In this document: in pieces, positions 1 to 7,963 of the stretch
Layout of the letters: every line of letters starts with the position of its first letter
Position numbering within the stretch: position 1 is the stretch's first letter
DNA from: Clostridiales bacterium GWF2_38_85
Lineage (GTDB): Bacteria; Bacillota; Clostridia; Oscillospirales; CAG-382
Length of the DNA: 64,000 nucleotides
NCBI GenBank assembly: GCA_001797275.1
Contig: MGOY01000013.1
Location: 1 to 64,000, forward strand
Direction: 5' to 3'
Notes under the pieces: generated by a model
Seen by the model: only the letters and a program-made list of their open reading frames with translations
Database searches by the model: none
What the model was told of the DNA's origin: nothing
Position numbers and translations under genes: made by a program

Positions 1-2
1 TG

Positions 3-413
3 TTAGCTATAAAACCTATATCAATAATCCACCTGCTTTTATTATCGGTTGTCCCGTTCTGTCTGACCGCAAATATAATGCTTGCCAATAACATCTGCGA
101 CCTGAAGCATGATATCGCTGTAAACAGATACACACTCGCCTATTATATTCAGAAGCACTCGACGAAGCTTTTTGCAGCAATATATTACATCACATATCTG
201 TCTGTTATAGTCATGGTTGCAATAAAGCAAATTTCACCTGTCAGCCTGCTTTTGCTGCTTACGCTGATACCGGTACAAAAGAACATAAATATATTTATGA
301 ATAAGCAGGTCAAAGAAGAAACCTTTATTGCTGCAATAAAGAACTTTGTACTTATAATCATCGTGCATTCGATTCTTCTTTTTGTAGGTGCATTCATACC
401 GATATGGGGTTAA
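3..413 (+). CDS. UbiA-family prenyltransferase, 3' part (DHNA prenyltransferase-like)
   Basis: Only the C-terminal ~136 residues lie in the window; the frame is open to the left edge. The visible part has several hydrophobic segments and the sequence NNICDLKHD, matching the second Asp-rich motif (DxxxD) of UbiA/MenA prenyltransferases, which binds the prenyl diphosphate through Mg2+. MenA-like enzymes attach a polyprenyl chain to dihydroxynaphthoate in the membrane to make demethylmenaquinone. The gene lies 3 bp before an eetA-like gene and heads the electron-transfer cluster, so a DmkA role (quinone dedicated to extracellular electron transfer) is inferred. Family assignment is good; the exact substrate is inferred from context. 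Confidence 0.8.
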   Translation, partial: LAIKPISIIHLLLLSVVPFCLTANIMLANNICDLKHDIAVNRYTLAYYIQKHSTKLFAAIYYITYLSVIVMVAIKQISPVSLLLLLTLIPVQKNINIFMNKQVKEETFIAAIKNFVLIIIVHSILLFVGAFIPIWG

Positions 414-416
414 GCT

Positions 417-800
417 GTGAAACTCGCAAAAAAAACGGATATAATTATAATAGCTTTAATAATTCTATTCGGCATCGCCTTCTGGTTTTTATATAATAAT
501 ATATTTAGTACAAAGGGTGCTGTTGCAGAAATATACTGCAAATCCGAGCTTGTCAGAACGGTTGACCTTACCGAAGGAAAAGAATACAGCTTTTCGATAC
601 CCGAAGAGCCTGATGTTGTATTTACAGTATACGCCGATGGCAGCATCGCATTCACCGAATCGGATTGCCCCGACAAGGTCTGCATCAACACCGGCAGACT
701 TTACAGAACCGGGCAAATCGCTGCTTGCCTGCCAAATCAGATTTATATCAAAATTGTCAACCCTGATGAATCCGAAGCACCGGATTTGATTATAGGATAA
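417..800 (+). CDS. eetA: NusG domain II membrane protein (EetA-like)
   Basis: This 127-aa protein starts at GTG, 3 bp after the preceding stop. Residues ~8-27 form one membrane anchor. The rest is an extracytoplasmic NusG domain II (PF07009-type) with the family motif SDCPDKVCINTGRL and a later CLPN. Single-pass NusG_II proteins of this size are the EetA component of flavin-based extracellular electron transfer loci, proposed to pass electrons from membrane quinol or Ndh2 to extracytoplasmic flavins. The neighbours (prenyltransferase, EetB-like, lipoprotein flavin carrier, ApbE) support this. The name rests on domain plus context, not on biochemical signatures. Confidence 0.8.
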   Translation: MKLAKKTDIIIIALIILFGIAFWFLYNNIFSTKGAVAEIYCKSELVRTVDLTEGKEYSFSIPEEPDVVFTVYADGSIAFTESDCPDKVCINTGRLYRTGQIAACLPNQIYIKIVNPDESEAPDLIIG

Positions 801-834
801 GATACAATCAAATACTAAAAGAGGACTTGCATTG

Positions 835-1371
835 ATGAAGGATGCGAACTTCATAAATAAAAAATATAATTCTATTTTAATAAAGAAGCTTGCTCTTACC
901 GGACTGCTTTTTGCGCTTGCGATTGTACTTGCGATACTTGAAGGCATGTTTCCGATGCCGATTCCCGTCCCGGGTGTCAAGCTCGGGCTTTCCAACATTG
1001 TTGTTATGTACTCGTTGTTCTTTCTCAAACGACGCAACGCAATTGCGATCGCTGTATTAAAGGGGTTCTTTGTTTTCATAACAAGAGGACCGGTCTCGGG
1101 TGCATTGAGTATTTGCGGAGGCTTATTATCGATTTTAATTATGATAATACTGATGCTAATATTTAAAGATAAGCTTTCATATCTAATTGTCAGCGTTTCT
1201 GGTGCGATATTCCACAATATTGGTCAGTTCATCGTCGCATCGTTTATTATGAGTACTCCCCTTTGGTTCTATTTCCCGATACTTTTGTTATCGGGCCTTA
1301 TTGCCGGATTTGCAACCTCTATACTACTGAAAATAACACTCCCTGCATTTGAGAGGCTGCATTTACGATAG
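835..1371 (+). CDS. eetB: Heptaprenyl diphosphate synthase component I-like membrane protein (EetB-like)
   Basis: The 178-aa polytopic protein starts at ATG 835, with GAGGA 9 bp upstream; an in-frame TTG at 832 is less likely. It has about five hydrophobic helices and the family signature around EGMFPMPIPVPGVKLGLSN, typical of proteins annotated Hpre_diP_synt_I (PF07456) or Gx transporter family. In extracellular electron transfer loci this family is called EetB and works beside EetA. The databank name 'heptaprenyl diphosphate synthase' is probably misleading here, because the fold is a small integral membrane (ECF-S-like) protein rather than a prenyl synthase. Confident on family, moderate on function. 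Confidence 0.8.
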   Translation: MKDANFINKKYNSILIKKLALTGLLFALAIVLAILEGMFPMPIPVPGVKLGLSNIVVMYSLFFLKRRNAIAIAVLKGFFVFITRGPVSGALSICGGLLSILIMIILMLIFKDKLSYLIVSVSGAIFHNIGQFIVASFIMSTPLWFYFPILLLSGLIAGFATSILLKITLPAFERLHLR

Positions 1372-1400
1372 ATTTTTTATAATTGAAGAGAGGAGAAGCT

Positions 1401-2396
1401 ATGAAAAAACTACTATCAATTCTTTTAGTTACGCTCATGGTGACAACAATGTTTGCTGGATGCGGAGCTAAAAAAGAAGAAGTAAAAACCGGTCTTGCTG
1501 TTATCACATCACTCTCCAAATCAAAGGATGTTACTGATGATGCCGCAGGACTTGCTGAGGTTGATTCCACAATCGTTGCGGTTACTGTTGACGCAAACGG
1601 CAAAATAATTGCATGTGTTATCGATGCTGCTCAGACAAAGATCAACTTCGATGCCGAGGGCAAGGTCACAACCGATCTTGCAACCGAGTTCAAGACAAAG
1701 AACGAGCTCGGCGATGATTACGGCATGAAGGGCAACTCAAGCATAAGCAAGGAATGGTATGAGCAGGCAGCTGCTCTTGCGAACTATGTTGAGGGCAAGA
1801 CTGTTGCGGAAGTAAAGGCAATCGCTGTTGACGAGGCTACAGTTCCCACAGGCGATGATCTCAAATCCTCTGTTACAATCTCAATCGGCGGATTTATCAC
1901 TGCTATTGAAAAAGCTGTAACAAACGCAAAAGCACTCGGCGCAGTTTCTGGCGATACCTTAGGTCTTGGCGTTGTTACCACAATAGCAAAATCCAAGGAT
2001 GCAACTACTGTAGCTGAGGGACTTGCACAGGCATATTCAAACTACACTGTCGTAACAAAGGATTCAGGCGGCAAAATCACAAGCTGCATTATCGATGCGT
2101 CACAGGGCAATGTAAACTTTGATGCAGAAGGTAAGATTTCGACAGACTTATCGGCTGAGGTTAAGACAAAGGATGAGCTTGGCGATGCTTACGGTATGAA
2201 GGCTCAGTCAGGTATCGGCAAAGAGTGGTACGAAGAAGCTGCTGCTTTTGCTTCATACGTAACCGGAAAAACAATTTCAGATGTAAAAGCTATCGCTGTC
2301 GATGAAGAAGGCACCCCTACCGGAAGTGACCTAACTTCCTCAGTTACCATCGGTGTCGGCGACTTCATCAAGGCACTTGAAAAAGCAACAAAATAG
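1401..2396 (+). CDS. pplA: PplA-like lipoprotein with two FMN-attachment repeats
   Basis: The 331-aa lipoprotein starts at ATG 1401 behind GAGAGGAG; an upstream in-frame TTG (1383) overlaps that RBS and is rejected. A signal peptide ends in the lipobox FAGC with Cys21. The mature part is an internal duplication: residues ~30-170 and ~185-331 share the blocks INFDAEGK / VNFDAEGK, GDDYGMK / GDAYGMK and KEWYEEAAAFASYV. Each repeat ends in a DLxSSVTI block that aligns with the ApbE flavinylation motif (D-x-x-S-G-A-T type); T159 and T316 are the predicted acceptors. This matches listerial PplA, an extracytoplasmic carrier with two covalent FMNs. An apbE gene follows ~120 bp downstream. Confidence 0.85.
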   Translation: MKKLLSILLVTLMVTTMFAGCGAKKEEVKTGLAVITSLSKSKDVTDDAAGLAEVDSTIVAVTVDANGKIIACVIDAAQTKINFDAEGKVTTDLATEFKTKNELGDDYGMKGNSSISKEWYEQAAALANYVEGKTVAEVKAIAVDEATVPTGDDLKSSVTISIGGFITAIEKAVTNAKALGAVSGDTLGLGVVTTIAKSKDATTVAEGLAQAYSNYTVVTKDSGGKITSCIIDASQGNVNFDAEGKISTDLSAEVKTKDELGDAYGMKAQSGIGKEWYEEAAAFASYVTGKTISDVKAIAVDEEGTPTGSDLTSSVTIGVGDFIKALEKATK

Positions 2397-2432
2397 TTGT
2401 ATAATTAATTTTGAAATATAACTATTAAAATG

Positions 2433-2479
2433 GGAGGGCGCAATACTGTTTCTAATCAGAAAAGTATTTACCGCCTTCC
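2433..2479 (+). repeat. Long imperfect hairpin between pplA and apbE
   Basis: GGAGGGCG (2433-2440) pairs with CGCCTTCC (2472-2479) with one G-U, and AATACT (2442-2447) pairs with AGTATT (2463-2468). No T-run follows, so it is not a simple terminator. It could be an RNA-processing or stability element setting pplA above apbE expression, or a partial attenuator. Function is inferred. Confidence 0.4.
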
Positions 2480-2515
2480 TGTTCTCATTTAAGCAGACAG
2501 ATTGTGAGCTATTAT

Positions 2516-3568
2516 ATGAAAAAAATCCTACTTTTTATATTATGTATTATTTTATTATTGCCTGCCGGTTGTGCTGGTAACAGCCCGAAGCGTTACCAAG
2601 CTGAGTTTCTCACCCTATTCGATACCGTAACACGAATTGTCGGATACTCTGACAGCAAGGAAGAATTTACAGAGCTTTCGCAATCTATATATGATGAGCT
2701 TGAAATTTACCATCAGCTGTATGACATCTATAACGATTACGATGGTGTCAATAACATAAAGACAATAAACGACAATGCCGGTAAATCGCCAACTATAGTT
2801 GACAGCCGTATAATCGACCTGCTGCTTTTTGCAAAAACGCAGTATATAAAAACCAACGGTAAAGTAAATGTTGCATTCGGCGCGGTATTGAAAATATGGC
2901 ACGATTACAGGGAGCAAGGCATCGACGATCCCGAAAATGCTGCCCTGCCTCAAATGACAGAGCTTGAAGCTGCCGCTGAGCACTGCAATATCGATGATGT
3001 TGTAATTGATGAGGATGCCTCAACAGTATATCTGAGCGATCCCATGATGAGGCTTGATGTCGGTGCGGTTGCAAAGGGATATGCAACAGAACAGGTAGCA
3101 AAGCATTTCGAAGCTAAGGGCGTGACCTCGCTGCTTATCAGCGTTGGCGGTAATGTGCGTGCAATCGGCTCAAAAGCAGATGGTGGCAACGGTAATACAA
3201 ATCCTTGGGTAATCGGAATCCAAAATCCTGACAAGATCAATGAAAACACTGAACTATTCAGCGTTGAAATATCAGAATTGTCGGTTGTAACCAGCGGGAG
3301 CTATGAACGGTATTACACTGTTGACGGCAAGCAATACCACCATATAATCGACCCCGAAACACTTATGCCAGCCGAATACTGTACCGCGGTTTCGGTTATA
3401 TGCAGAGATTCCGGACTGGCAGATGCATTCTCGACAGCGACTTTCAATATGCCGGTTGATAAAGCAAAAGCATTTATAAATAGCATCGATGGAGTTGAAG
3501 CAATGTGGGTATTACCTGATAGAAGCATTGAATATTCGGCAAATTTTGAAAATTATAAGCAAAACTGA
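2516..3568 (+). CDS. apbE: FAD:protein FMN transferase (ApbE/FmnB), lipoprotein
   Basis: The 350-aa protein has a signal peptide with lipobox LPAGC, so it acts outside the membrane. It transfers FMN from FAD to a Thr in target proteins with Mg2+. Family features are seen in order: RLDVGAVAKGYATEQV, the VTSGSYERYY block, HHIIDPETLMP, and DAFSTATFNMP near the C terminus. Length is normal for the family. The start is taken at ATG 2516; an in-frame GTG at 2504 is possible and neither has a strong RBS. Its substrate is most likely the PplA-like lipoprotein encoded just upstream. Confidence 0.92.
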   Translation: MKKILLFILCIILLLPAGCAGNSPKRYQAEFLTLFDTVTRIVGYSDSKEEFTELSQSIYDELEIYHQLYDIYNDYDGVNNIKTINDNAGKSPTIVDSRIIDLLLFAKTQYIKTNGKVNVAFGAVLKIWHDYREQGIDDPENAALPQMTELEAAAEHCNIDDVVIDEDASTVYLSDPMMRLDVGAVAKGYATEQVAKHFEAKGVTSLLISVGGNVRAIGSKADGGNGNTNPWVIGIQNPDKINENTELFSVEISELSVVTSGSYERYYTVDGKQYHHIIDPETLMPAEYCTAVSVICRDSGLADAFSTATFNMPVDKAKAFINSIDGVEAMWVLPDRSIEYSANFENYKQN

Positions 3569-3579
3569 CATAAGTATTA

Positions 3580-3608
3580 TTGACTCGGTTCCTTTTCTGT
3601 GATAAAAT
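3580..3608 (+). promoter_or_regulatory. Sigma-A-type promoter
   Basis: TTGACT (3580-3585), 17-bp spacer, TAAAAT (3603-3608). It lies 10 bp after the apbE stop and 32 bp before the start of the next membrane protein. It shows that the in-frame TTG at 3580 is a -35 box and not a start codon. Confidence 0.7.
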
Positions 3609-3639
3609 GGTGTCAAATATTTCAAAAAGGACAGTGGGT

Positions 3640-4251
3640 ATGAAAAAAGAGAATATTATCAGGCTACTTTGGTCATCAGTTATAATGTATTTATTATATT
3701 TCATTATTTATATACTAATGCAACAATTTCCGGAGTTAGCAATAAATATGTTTTATCCAATATACAAGAGCTTTATATCAGTAAATGAAACATATAAAGT
3801 ACCATTGATTATATTTTTAGCACATGGTTTTATCTTAGTTTTGAATTTTGTTATTACTTTAACTATATCAAATCAATTAAAAGCTAATAAAAATATGATA
3901 TTTGCCGAATTACTTGGCATTATATGTTTTTCCGGGTTGGTTCAATATTCAATGTTTTATATCAACGGATGGCAAGCCAAGATGTTTATCAAAGCTAAAC
4001 TGGATGTTTCGATGTTTTTTTTAATGAGTAACTTGATGGAATATTTCTCAATCTTAATGTATCTTTCATCTTCATTAGCTTTACTTGCCTGCGCATTTTC
4101 GTGGTATTATAAAACTGCCGCGCAAAAATCAGTCCTCATACAGCCCGAAAGCCTGCCTGCTGCTGAAGCTGACAGCAAAGCTGCCGATAACCCCAAAGCG
4201 CAATCCACACAGGAATTTATTATTGCAGACACAGACAGATCAATATTTTGA
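3640..4251 (+). CDS. Unrecognised integral membrane protein
   Basis: The 203-aa product starts at ATG 3640, preceded by AAGGA about 9 bp upstream and by a clear promoter. It has about five hydrophobic segments (residues ~9-30, ~55-75, ~90-110, ~120-140 region, ~145-165) and a charged, Ala-rich hydrophilic tail of ~45 residues ending in ADTDRSIF. No family motif was recognised. It is transcribed from its own promoter between the electron-transfer locus and a carbohydrate-type gene, so context does not reveal a role. Confidence 0.65.
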   Translation: MKKENIIRLLWSSVIMYLLYFIIYILMQQFPELAINMFYPIYKSFISVNETYKVPLIIFLAHGFILVLNFVITLTISNQLKANKNMIFAELLGIICFSGLVQYSMFYINGWQAKMFIKAKLDVSMFFLMSNLMEYFSILMYLSSSLALLACAFSWYYKTAAQKSVLIQPESLPAAEADSKAADNPKAQSTQEFIIADTDRSIF

Positions 4252-4259
4252 AATCATAA

Positions 4260-4286
4260 AGGCGGACAATATTTTTTGCCCGCCTA
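4260..4286 (+). terminator. Probable intrinsic terminator
   Basis: AGGCGGACAA and TTGCCCGCCT form a stem with one mismatch just after the membrane-protein stop. The following tract is A/T-rich but not a clean T-run. Confidence 0.55.
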
Positions 4287-4315
4287 TAATATAATAAATT
4301 AATATATTAAAACAC

Positions 4316-4344
4316 TTGCATAAAACCGTTTTTTATTATATAAT
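4316..4344 (+). promoter_or_regulatory. Sigma-A-type promoter for the DUF4855 gene
   Basis: TTGCAT (4316-4321), 17-bp spacer, TATAAT (4339-4344). Transcription would start near 4351, about 70 nt before the start codon at 4420. Confidence 0.7.
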
Positions 4345-4373
4345 AATCTTAACTTTTTGATTTGATAAATAAG

Positions 4374-4408
4374 AAAGGAATTTATAAATCGACTTCGGTT
4401 TATAAACT
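4374..4408 (+). promoter_or_regulatory. Distant RBS followed by a hairpin that closes the gap to the start
   Basis: AAAGGA (4374-4379) is the only good Shine-Dalgarno sequence, but it lies 40 nt before ATG 4420. Between them AATTTATAAATCGA (4379-4392) pairs with TCGGTTTATAAACT (4395-4408). If folded, the effective RBS-to-start distance falls to about 11 nt. Structure-assisted initiation is inferred from this geometry. Confidence 0.45.
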
Positions 4409-4419
4409 ACTATTTTATT

Positions 4420-5970
4420 ATGAGCAACAAAACAAAGAACCTCATCCTCGATATGCAGCCGAAAATTCTGTTTGCTGTTGAGCCTACACCCCAGACAGAA
4501 CAATTGAATTCGCCAAACGATGCATCACTTCTTACAGATGGAAAATATGCGACAAATGCTAATATATATGATACTGCATTTTTCAAATTCTGTCGTGGAA
4601 TCGAAAGACGGTTAGTCTTTGATTTAGGCGCTGATAGAGAGATAGCTGGATTTAAGGCATCATTTCTTTACGACACCCAGACAGCTGTCAACCTTCCCAG
4701 GGTTCTCAAGGTTCTGCTCTCCGAGAACGGCACCGACTGGCAGGCTGTTCACAAGCAATTCGGTTTGTTTGCAGATGAAGAACCGTCAATTGTTGCCGCA
4801 GAAGCAAAATTCGACTCGGTTTACAAGGCTCGCTTTGCTGCCTTTGAATTCAACGTTGACTGCTGGGTTTTCTGTGATGAAATTGAACTATATGGTTCGG
4901 AAACTATCAGCGAAAACGCAAAAACCATTGTTCCCGATCCGATCGTATATGTTGATTACCCTAACAAATATATTTACCCCGAGGATTTTCACAACGTCCA
5001 CGATATAATGCTGTTCTACAACTGCCTTGCGAAAAACCCGCCGGTGGGATTGGTTCCCAAGGAAAAAATCCTGCCCTATGTCGGTTACATCAACAAAGAC
5101 GGCAAAATTGCTGACACCTTCTTTGACAGCTATCTATTCTTGCCTTTCGTTTCAAACGCACCAAGCGGTGGCTTCTATTATGACAACCCAAAGGCTCCCG
5201 GTAACTTTTCCGACTGGAAATACTATGTTGATAATGTCTTTGAAGACGGTTATAATATAAATGCACTCAACGACGCTGCCGGCGAAGTAAAAGCTGCGAC
5301 AGGCAGACATGATTATATAGTCAATGTTTTCTTCTCGGTTCTGTTCCCTGTGCGAACACAAACGCAGTTTGGTTCACCTGTTGAAGGCGAGAGCTTCGAT
5401 TTCACCAATGTTGCAGATCGCAAAACCGCTATCAAGTGGCTGATCGACGAGCAGATGGTGCGAATCGATAAGGGCGACTACAAGCATCTTAAACTACTCG
5501 GTTTCTACTGGTTCCATGAAAGCATCAACTTCGGTGACAAGCAGGAGCTTGAGCTGATAAAATATACGACCGACTATGTCCGTTCACTCGGACTCAATAC
5601 AATTTGGATTCCCTATTATCAGGCATCCGGCTACAATTCATGGGCAGAGCTTGGCTTCGATGTTGCCTGCATGCAGCCAAATTACGCATTCTCGAAGAAC
5701 CCGCCTAAGATCGTCTATGACTGTGCGGAAGCGGTAAAGAAGCTGGGGATGTGTCTTGAGATGGAAATTGGTGGTCTAACACAAGAGCATGTCGACAAGT
5801 ACAATATCTACCTTAAGGCAGGGGTTGAAACCGGATATATGGATGCGTTACATATGTATTATCAGGGTGGCGGACCTGGCGAATTCTATAAAGCGTTGAA
5901 TTCAAATGATCCATATGTTAACGCTGTTTATCATGATACCTATAAATTTGTTAAGCATACTTTAAAATAA
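4420..5970 (+). CDS. DUF4855 domain-containing protein with N-terminal discoidin-like domain
   Basis: The 516-aa protein has an N-terminal ~150-residue beta-rich region resembling an F5/8 type C (discoidin) carbohydrate-binding fold (VFDLGADREIAGFKASF ... VLLSENGTDW). Residues ~175-510 match DUF4855, a TIM-barrel-like family usually found with carbohydrate-active enzymes: GFYWFHESI, LGLNTIWIPYYQASGYN, LEMEIGGL and GGGPGEFYKA near the end. No signal peptide is visible, so it may act in the cytoplasm. The catalytic residues of DUF4855 are not established. A role in glycan breakdown is inferred from the neighbouring DUF4434, DUF6259 and LacZ genes. Confidence 0.8.
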   Translation: MSNKTKNLILDMQPKILFAVEPTPQTEQLNSPNDASLLTDGKYATNANIYDTAFFKFCRGIERRLVFDLGADREIAGFKASFLYDTQTAVNLPRVLKVLLSENGTDWQAVHKQFGLFADEEPSIVAAEAKFDSVYKARFAAFEFNVDCWVFCDEIELYGSETISENAKTIVPDPIVYVDYPNKYIYPEDFHNVHDIMLFYNCLAKNPPVGLVPKEKILPYVGYINKDGKIADTFFDSYLFLPFVSNAPSGGFYYDNPKAPGNFSDWKYYVDNVFEDGYNINALNDAAGEVKAATGRHDYIVNVFFSVLFPVRTQTQFGSPVEGESFDFTNVADRKTAIKWLIDEQMVRIDKGDYKHLKLLGFYWFHESINFGDKQELELIKYTTDYVRSLGLNTIWIPYYQASGYNSWAELGFDVACMQPNYAFSKNPPKIVYDCAEAVKKLGMCLEMEIGGLTQEHVDKYNIYLKAGVETGYMDALHMYYQGGGPGEFYKALNSNDPYVNAVYHDTYKFVKHTLK

Positions 5971-6007
5971 TCAAGCTAATATAAATTACGTACTTTTGAA
6001 GGAAAGT

Positions 6008-6029
6008 ATTTGAAAATACATTTTCAAAT
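6008..6029 (+). repeat. Perfect inverted repeat before yerC
   Basis: ATTTGAAAAT and ATTTTCAAAT are separated by AC, a 10-bp perfect AT-rich stem 28 bp before the yerC-like start. It may be a terminator remnant of the preceding gene or an operator. No T-run follows. Confidence 0.4.
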
Positions 6030-6056
6030 TCTAAGGAAGGACAATTATAAATCAAT

Positions 6057-6350
6057 ATGAATGATAAACTCAAAACAGAACAAGTTACACGACTATGTGA
6101 GGCATTTGCGCTATTGAGAACTGATGATGAATGCTACCGTTTCCTGACAGACCTATGCACAGAAAGCGAATTGCAGGAGATGAGCAAGCGACTCGATGCC
6201 GCTCAGAAACTGAGAGAGGGTATCATATACAATGAAATAGCAGCATTGACCGGATTGTCTACCGCAACCATAACAAGAGTCAACCGATCGCTCAGATACG
6301 GAAATGACGGGTACCATATGGTGCTTGACAGGCTGTCGGCAAAATCATGA
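6057..6350 (+). CDS. yerC: YerC/YecD-family TrpR-like DNA-binding protein
   Basis: The 97-aa protein matches the Trp-repressor superfamily member YerC/YecD: an N-terminal helical half (LCEAFALLRTDDECYRFLTDLCTESELQEMSKR) and a C-terminal helix-turn-helix (YNEIAALTGLSTATITRVNRSL). The length fits the family exactly. GGAAGGA lies ~15 bp before ATG 6057. The stop overlaps the start of the methyltransferase (ATGA), so the two are translationally coupled. Physiological ligand and targets of this family are not firmly known. Confidence 0.88.
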   Translation: MNDKLKTEQVTRLCEAFALLRTDDECYRFLTDLCTESELQEMSKRLDAAQKLREGIIYNEIAALTGLSTATITRVNRSLRYGNDGYHMVLDRLSAKS

Positions 6351-7078
6351 GCTTCTCTGTACTTGCCAGATTCTATGACAGGATGAGCGACACATCGGTA
6401 TACGATGACTATCTTTCCTTCATAACAGCAGCGATAGAAAAATATTCGCTTATCAAGGTCGAGGATATCCTCGACCTTGCTTGTGGTACAGGGCAACTTG
6501 CCTATAGGCTGCAATCAAAGGGCTACGGAATGGTATGTGTTGATGAAAGCTCCGAAATGCTGTCCAAAGCAAGAGAAAACGGTGAAGAATTGCTTTTGCT
6601 CAACCAGAGTATGTACAACTTTGAGCTGTATGGAACCGTACAGGCGACTGTTTGTACCCTTGATTCGCTCAACTATCTAAAAGCTGCTGTTGAGCTTGAA
6701 AAGGTGTTTTCGCTCGTCAGAAACTACACCGAAAAAGGCGGTTTGTTTATCTTTGATGTCAACACAAAATATCGCTTTGACACAGCCTATGGAGACAAAA
6801 GCTTTGTGCTTGAGCAGGGCGGTGACATGTTGATCTGGCAGAACTCCAACCGCAAGAATGGCACACATATCCTTGATATCACGCTGTTCGAAGAACAACC
6901 CGACGGCAGCTATCAAAGATATGATGAACAGCAGCGACAAAAATACTTTTCGCTGTCCACAATAGACAAGCTGTTGAAAAATCAAAACTTCGAATTTGTT
7001 GCCGTATTCGGCGACTTGAAAATGGGCAAAATAACCCCCGACTCCGAAAAATATTATATAATAGCAAGATGTATATAA
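6347..7078 (+). CDS. Class I SAM-dependent methyltransferase
   Basis: The 243-aa protein has the Rossmann methyltransferase motifs: motif I ILDLACGTGQLAYRL (residues ~40-54), an acidic motif II end (MVCVDESSEMLSKARE), and motif IV/post (TVCTLDSLNYL, GLFIFDVNTKYRF). It overlaps yerC by 4 bp and hslO follows 18 bp later, suggesting one operon. The substrate cannot be read from the sequence; the family methylates small molecules, tRNA or proteins. Confidence 0.82.
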   Translation: MSFSVLARFYDRMSDTSVYDDYLSFITAAIEKYSLIKVEDILDLACGTGQLAYRLQSKGYGMVCVDESSEMLSKARENGEELLLLNQSMYNFELYGTVQATVCTLDSLNYLKAAVELEKVFSLVRNYTEKGGLFIFDVNTKYRFDTAYGDKSFVLEQGGDMLIWQNSNRKNGTHILDITLFEEQPDGSYQRYDEQQRQKYFSLSTIDKLLKNQNFEFVAVFGDLKMGKITPDSEKYYIIARCI

Positions 7079-7096
7079 GTCGAAAGGTTTTAAATT

Positions 7097-7963
7097 ATGG
7101 CAAAATTAACACGTGCAATGTCAAGAGACGGCTCTCTCAGAGCAATTGTAACCGATGCTCCCGACATTGTAAACCGCGCTATACAAATACATGATACCAA
7201 CCCAACGGCAACTGCAGCTATTGGGCGAGTTCTCCTCGGTGCATCCATGATGGGCAGCCTTATGTCTGAGCCCGATGACCTTCTGACATTGCGTGTTGTC
7301 GGCGATGGCATCGCTGGCTCAATTGTGGTCTCTGCGGACAGCTTCGGCAATGTCAGGGGCTTTATCCAGAACCCAAAGGCTGAGCTTCCACTCCGCGAGG
7401 ACGGCAAGCTGAATGTCGGCGGTATTGTGGGCAGTGGTAATCTTTATGTGCTGCGTGATGTCGGCGGCGAGGAGCCGTATAATGGTATATGTCCGCTTCA
7501 GAGCGGCGAGATCGCAGAGGATATAGCCTATTATTATGCAAAAAGTGAACAAATACCGGCAGTATGTGCGTTGGGAGTGCTGGTTGATGTGGACTACAGC
7601 TGCAAGGCAGCCGGCGGTGTGCTGATTCAGCTTTTACCCTTTGCTGATCCTGAGGTTGTTGATATTCTCGAAAAAAATGTAATGCGTACTACCTCTGTAA
7701 CAGACATGCTACAACGGGGCGGAACCGAACTACTGCTAAACACCTTCCTTACTGGAATCGAATACGATGTTTTCGACAACCTTGAAACAGAGTACAGGTG
7801 TAACTGCAGCAAAGAACGCACCGACAAGGCTTTGTTGTCACTGAACGACGAAGCACGCGCAGAACTGCTGATAGACGGCCAACTCGAAATGAACTGCCAG
7901 TTCTGCGACAAAAAATACATTTACACAAGAGAAGAATTGGAGAAGCTTTATGAACAACCCTAA
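7097..7963 (+). CDS. hslO: Redox-regulated chaperone Hsp33
   Basis: The 288-aa cytoplasmic holdase is activated by oxidation of its zinc centre. The N-terminal Hsp33 domain is evident (GRVLLGASMMGSLM, GSIVVSADSFGNVRGFIQNP, SGNLYVLRD). The C-terminal redox switch has all four zinc cysteines as CxC (YRCNCSKER) and CxxC (CQFCDKKY). It sits in an operon with the methyltransferase and overlaps the acyl-CoA ligase gene by 14 bp, so that gene is probably translationally coupled to it. Confidence 0.95.
   Translation: MAKLTRAMSRDGSLRAIVTDAPDIVNRAIQIHDTNPTATAAIGRVLLGASMMGSLMSEPDDLLTLRVVGDGIAGSIVVSADSFGNVRGFIQNPKAELPLREDGKLNVGGIVGSGNLYVLRDVGGEEPYNGICPLQSGEIAEDIAYYYAKSEQIPAVCALGVLVDVDYSCKAAGGVLIQLLPFADPEVVDILEKNVMRTTSVTDMLQRGGTELLLNTFLTGIEYDVFDNLETEYRCNCSKERTDKALLSLNDEARAELLIDGQLEMNCQFCDKKYIYTREELEKLYEQP

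Noticed and set aside
489-1217. Long minus-strand frame of 242 codons
   Set aside because: It runs antisense to eetA and eetB, has no RBS and no recognisable domain; the plus-strand genes explain the region.
3580-3639. Upstream TTG start for the membrane protein
   Set aside because: The TTG is part of the -35 box of a good promoter, so it is not in the transcript.
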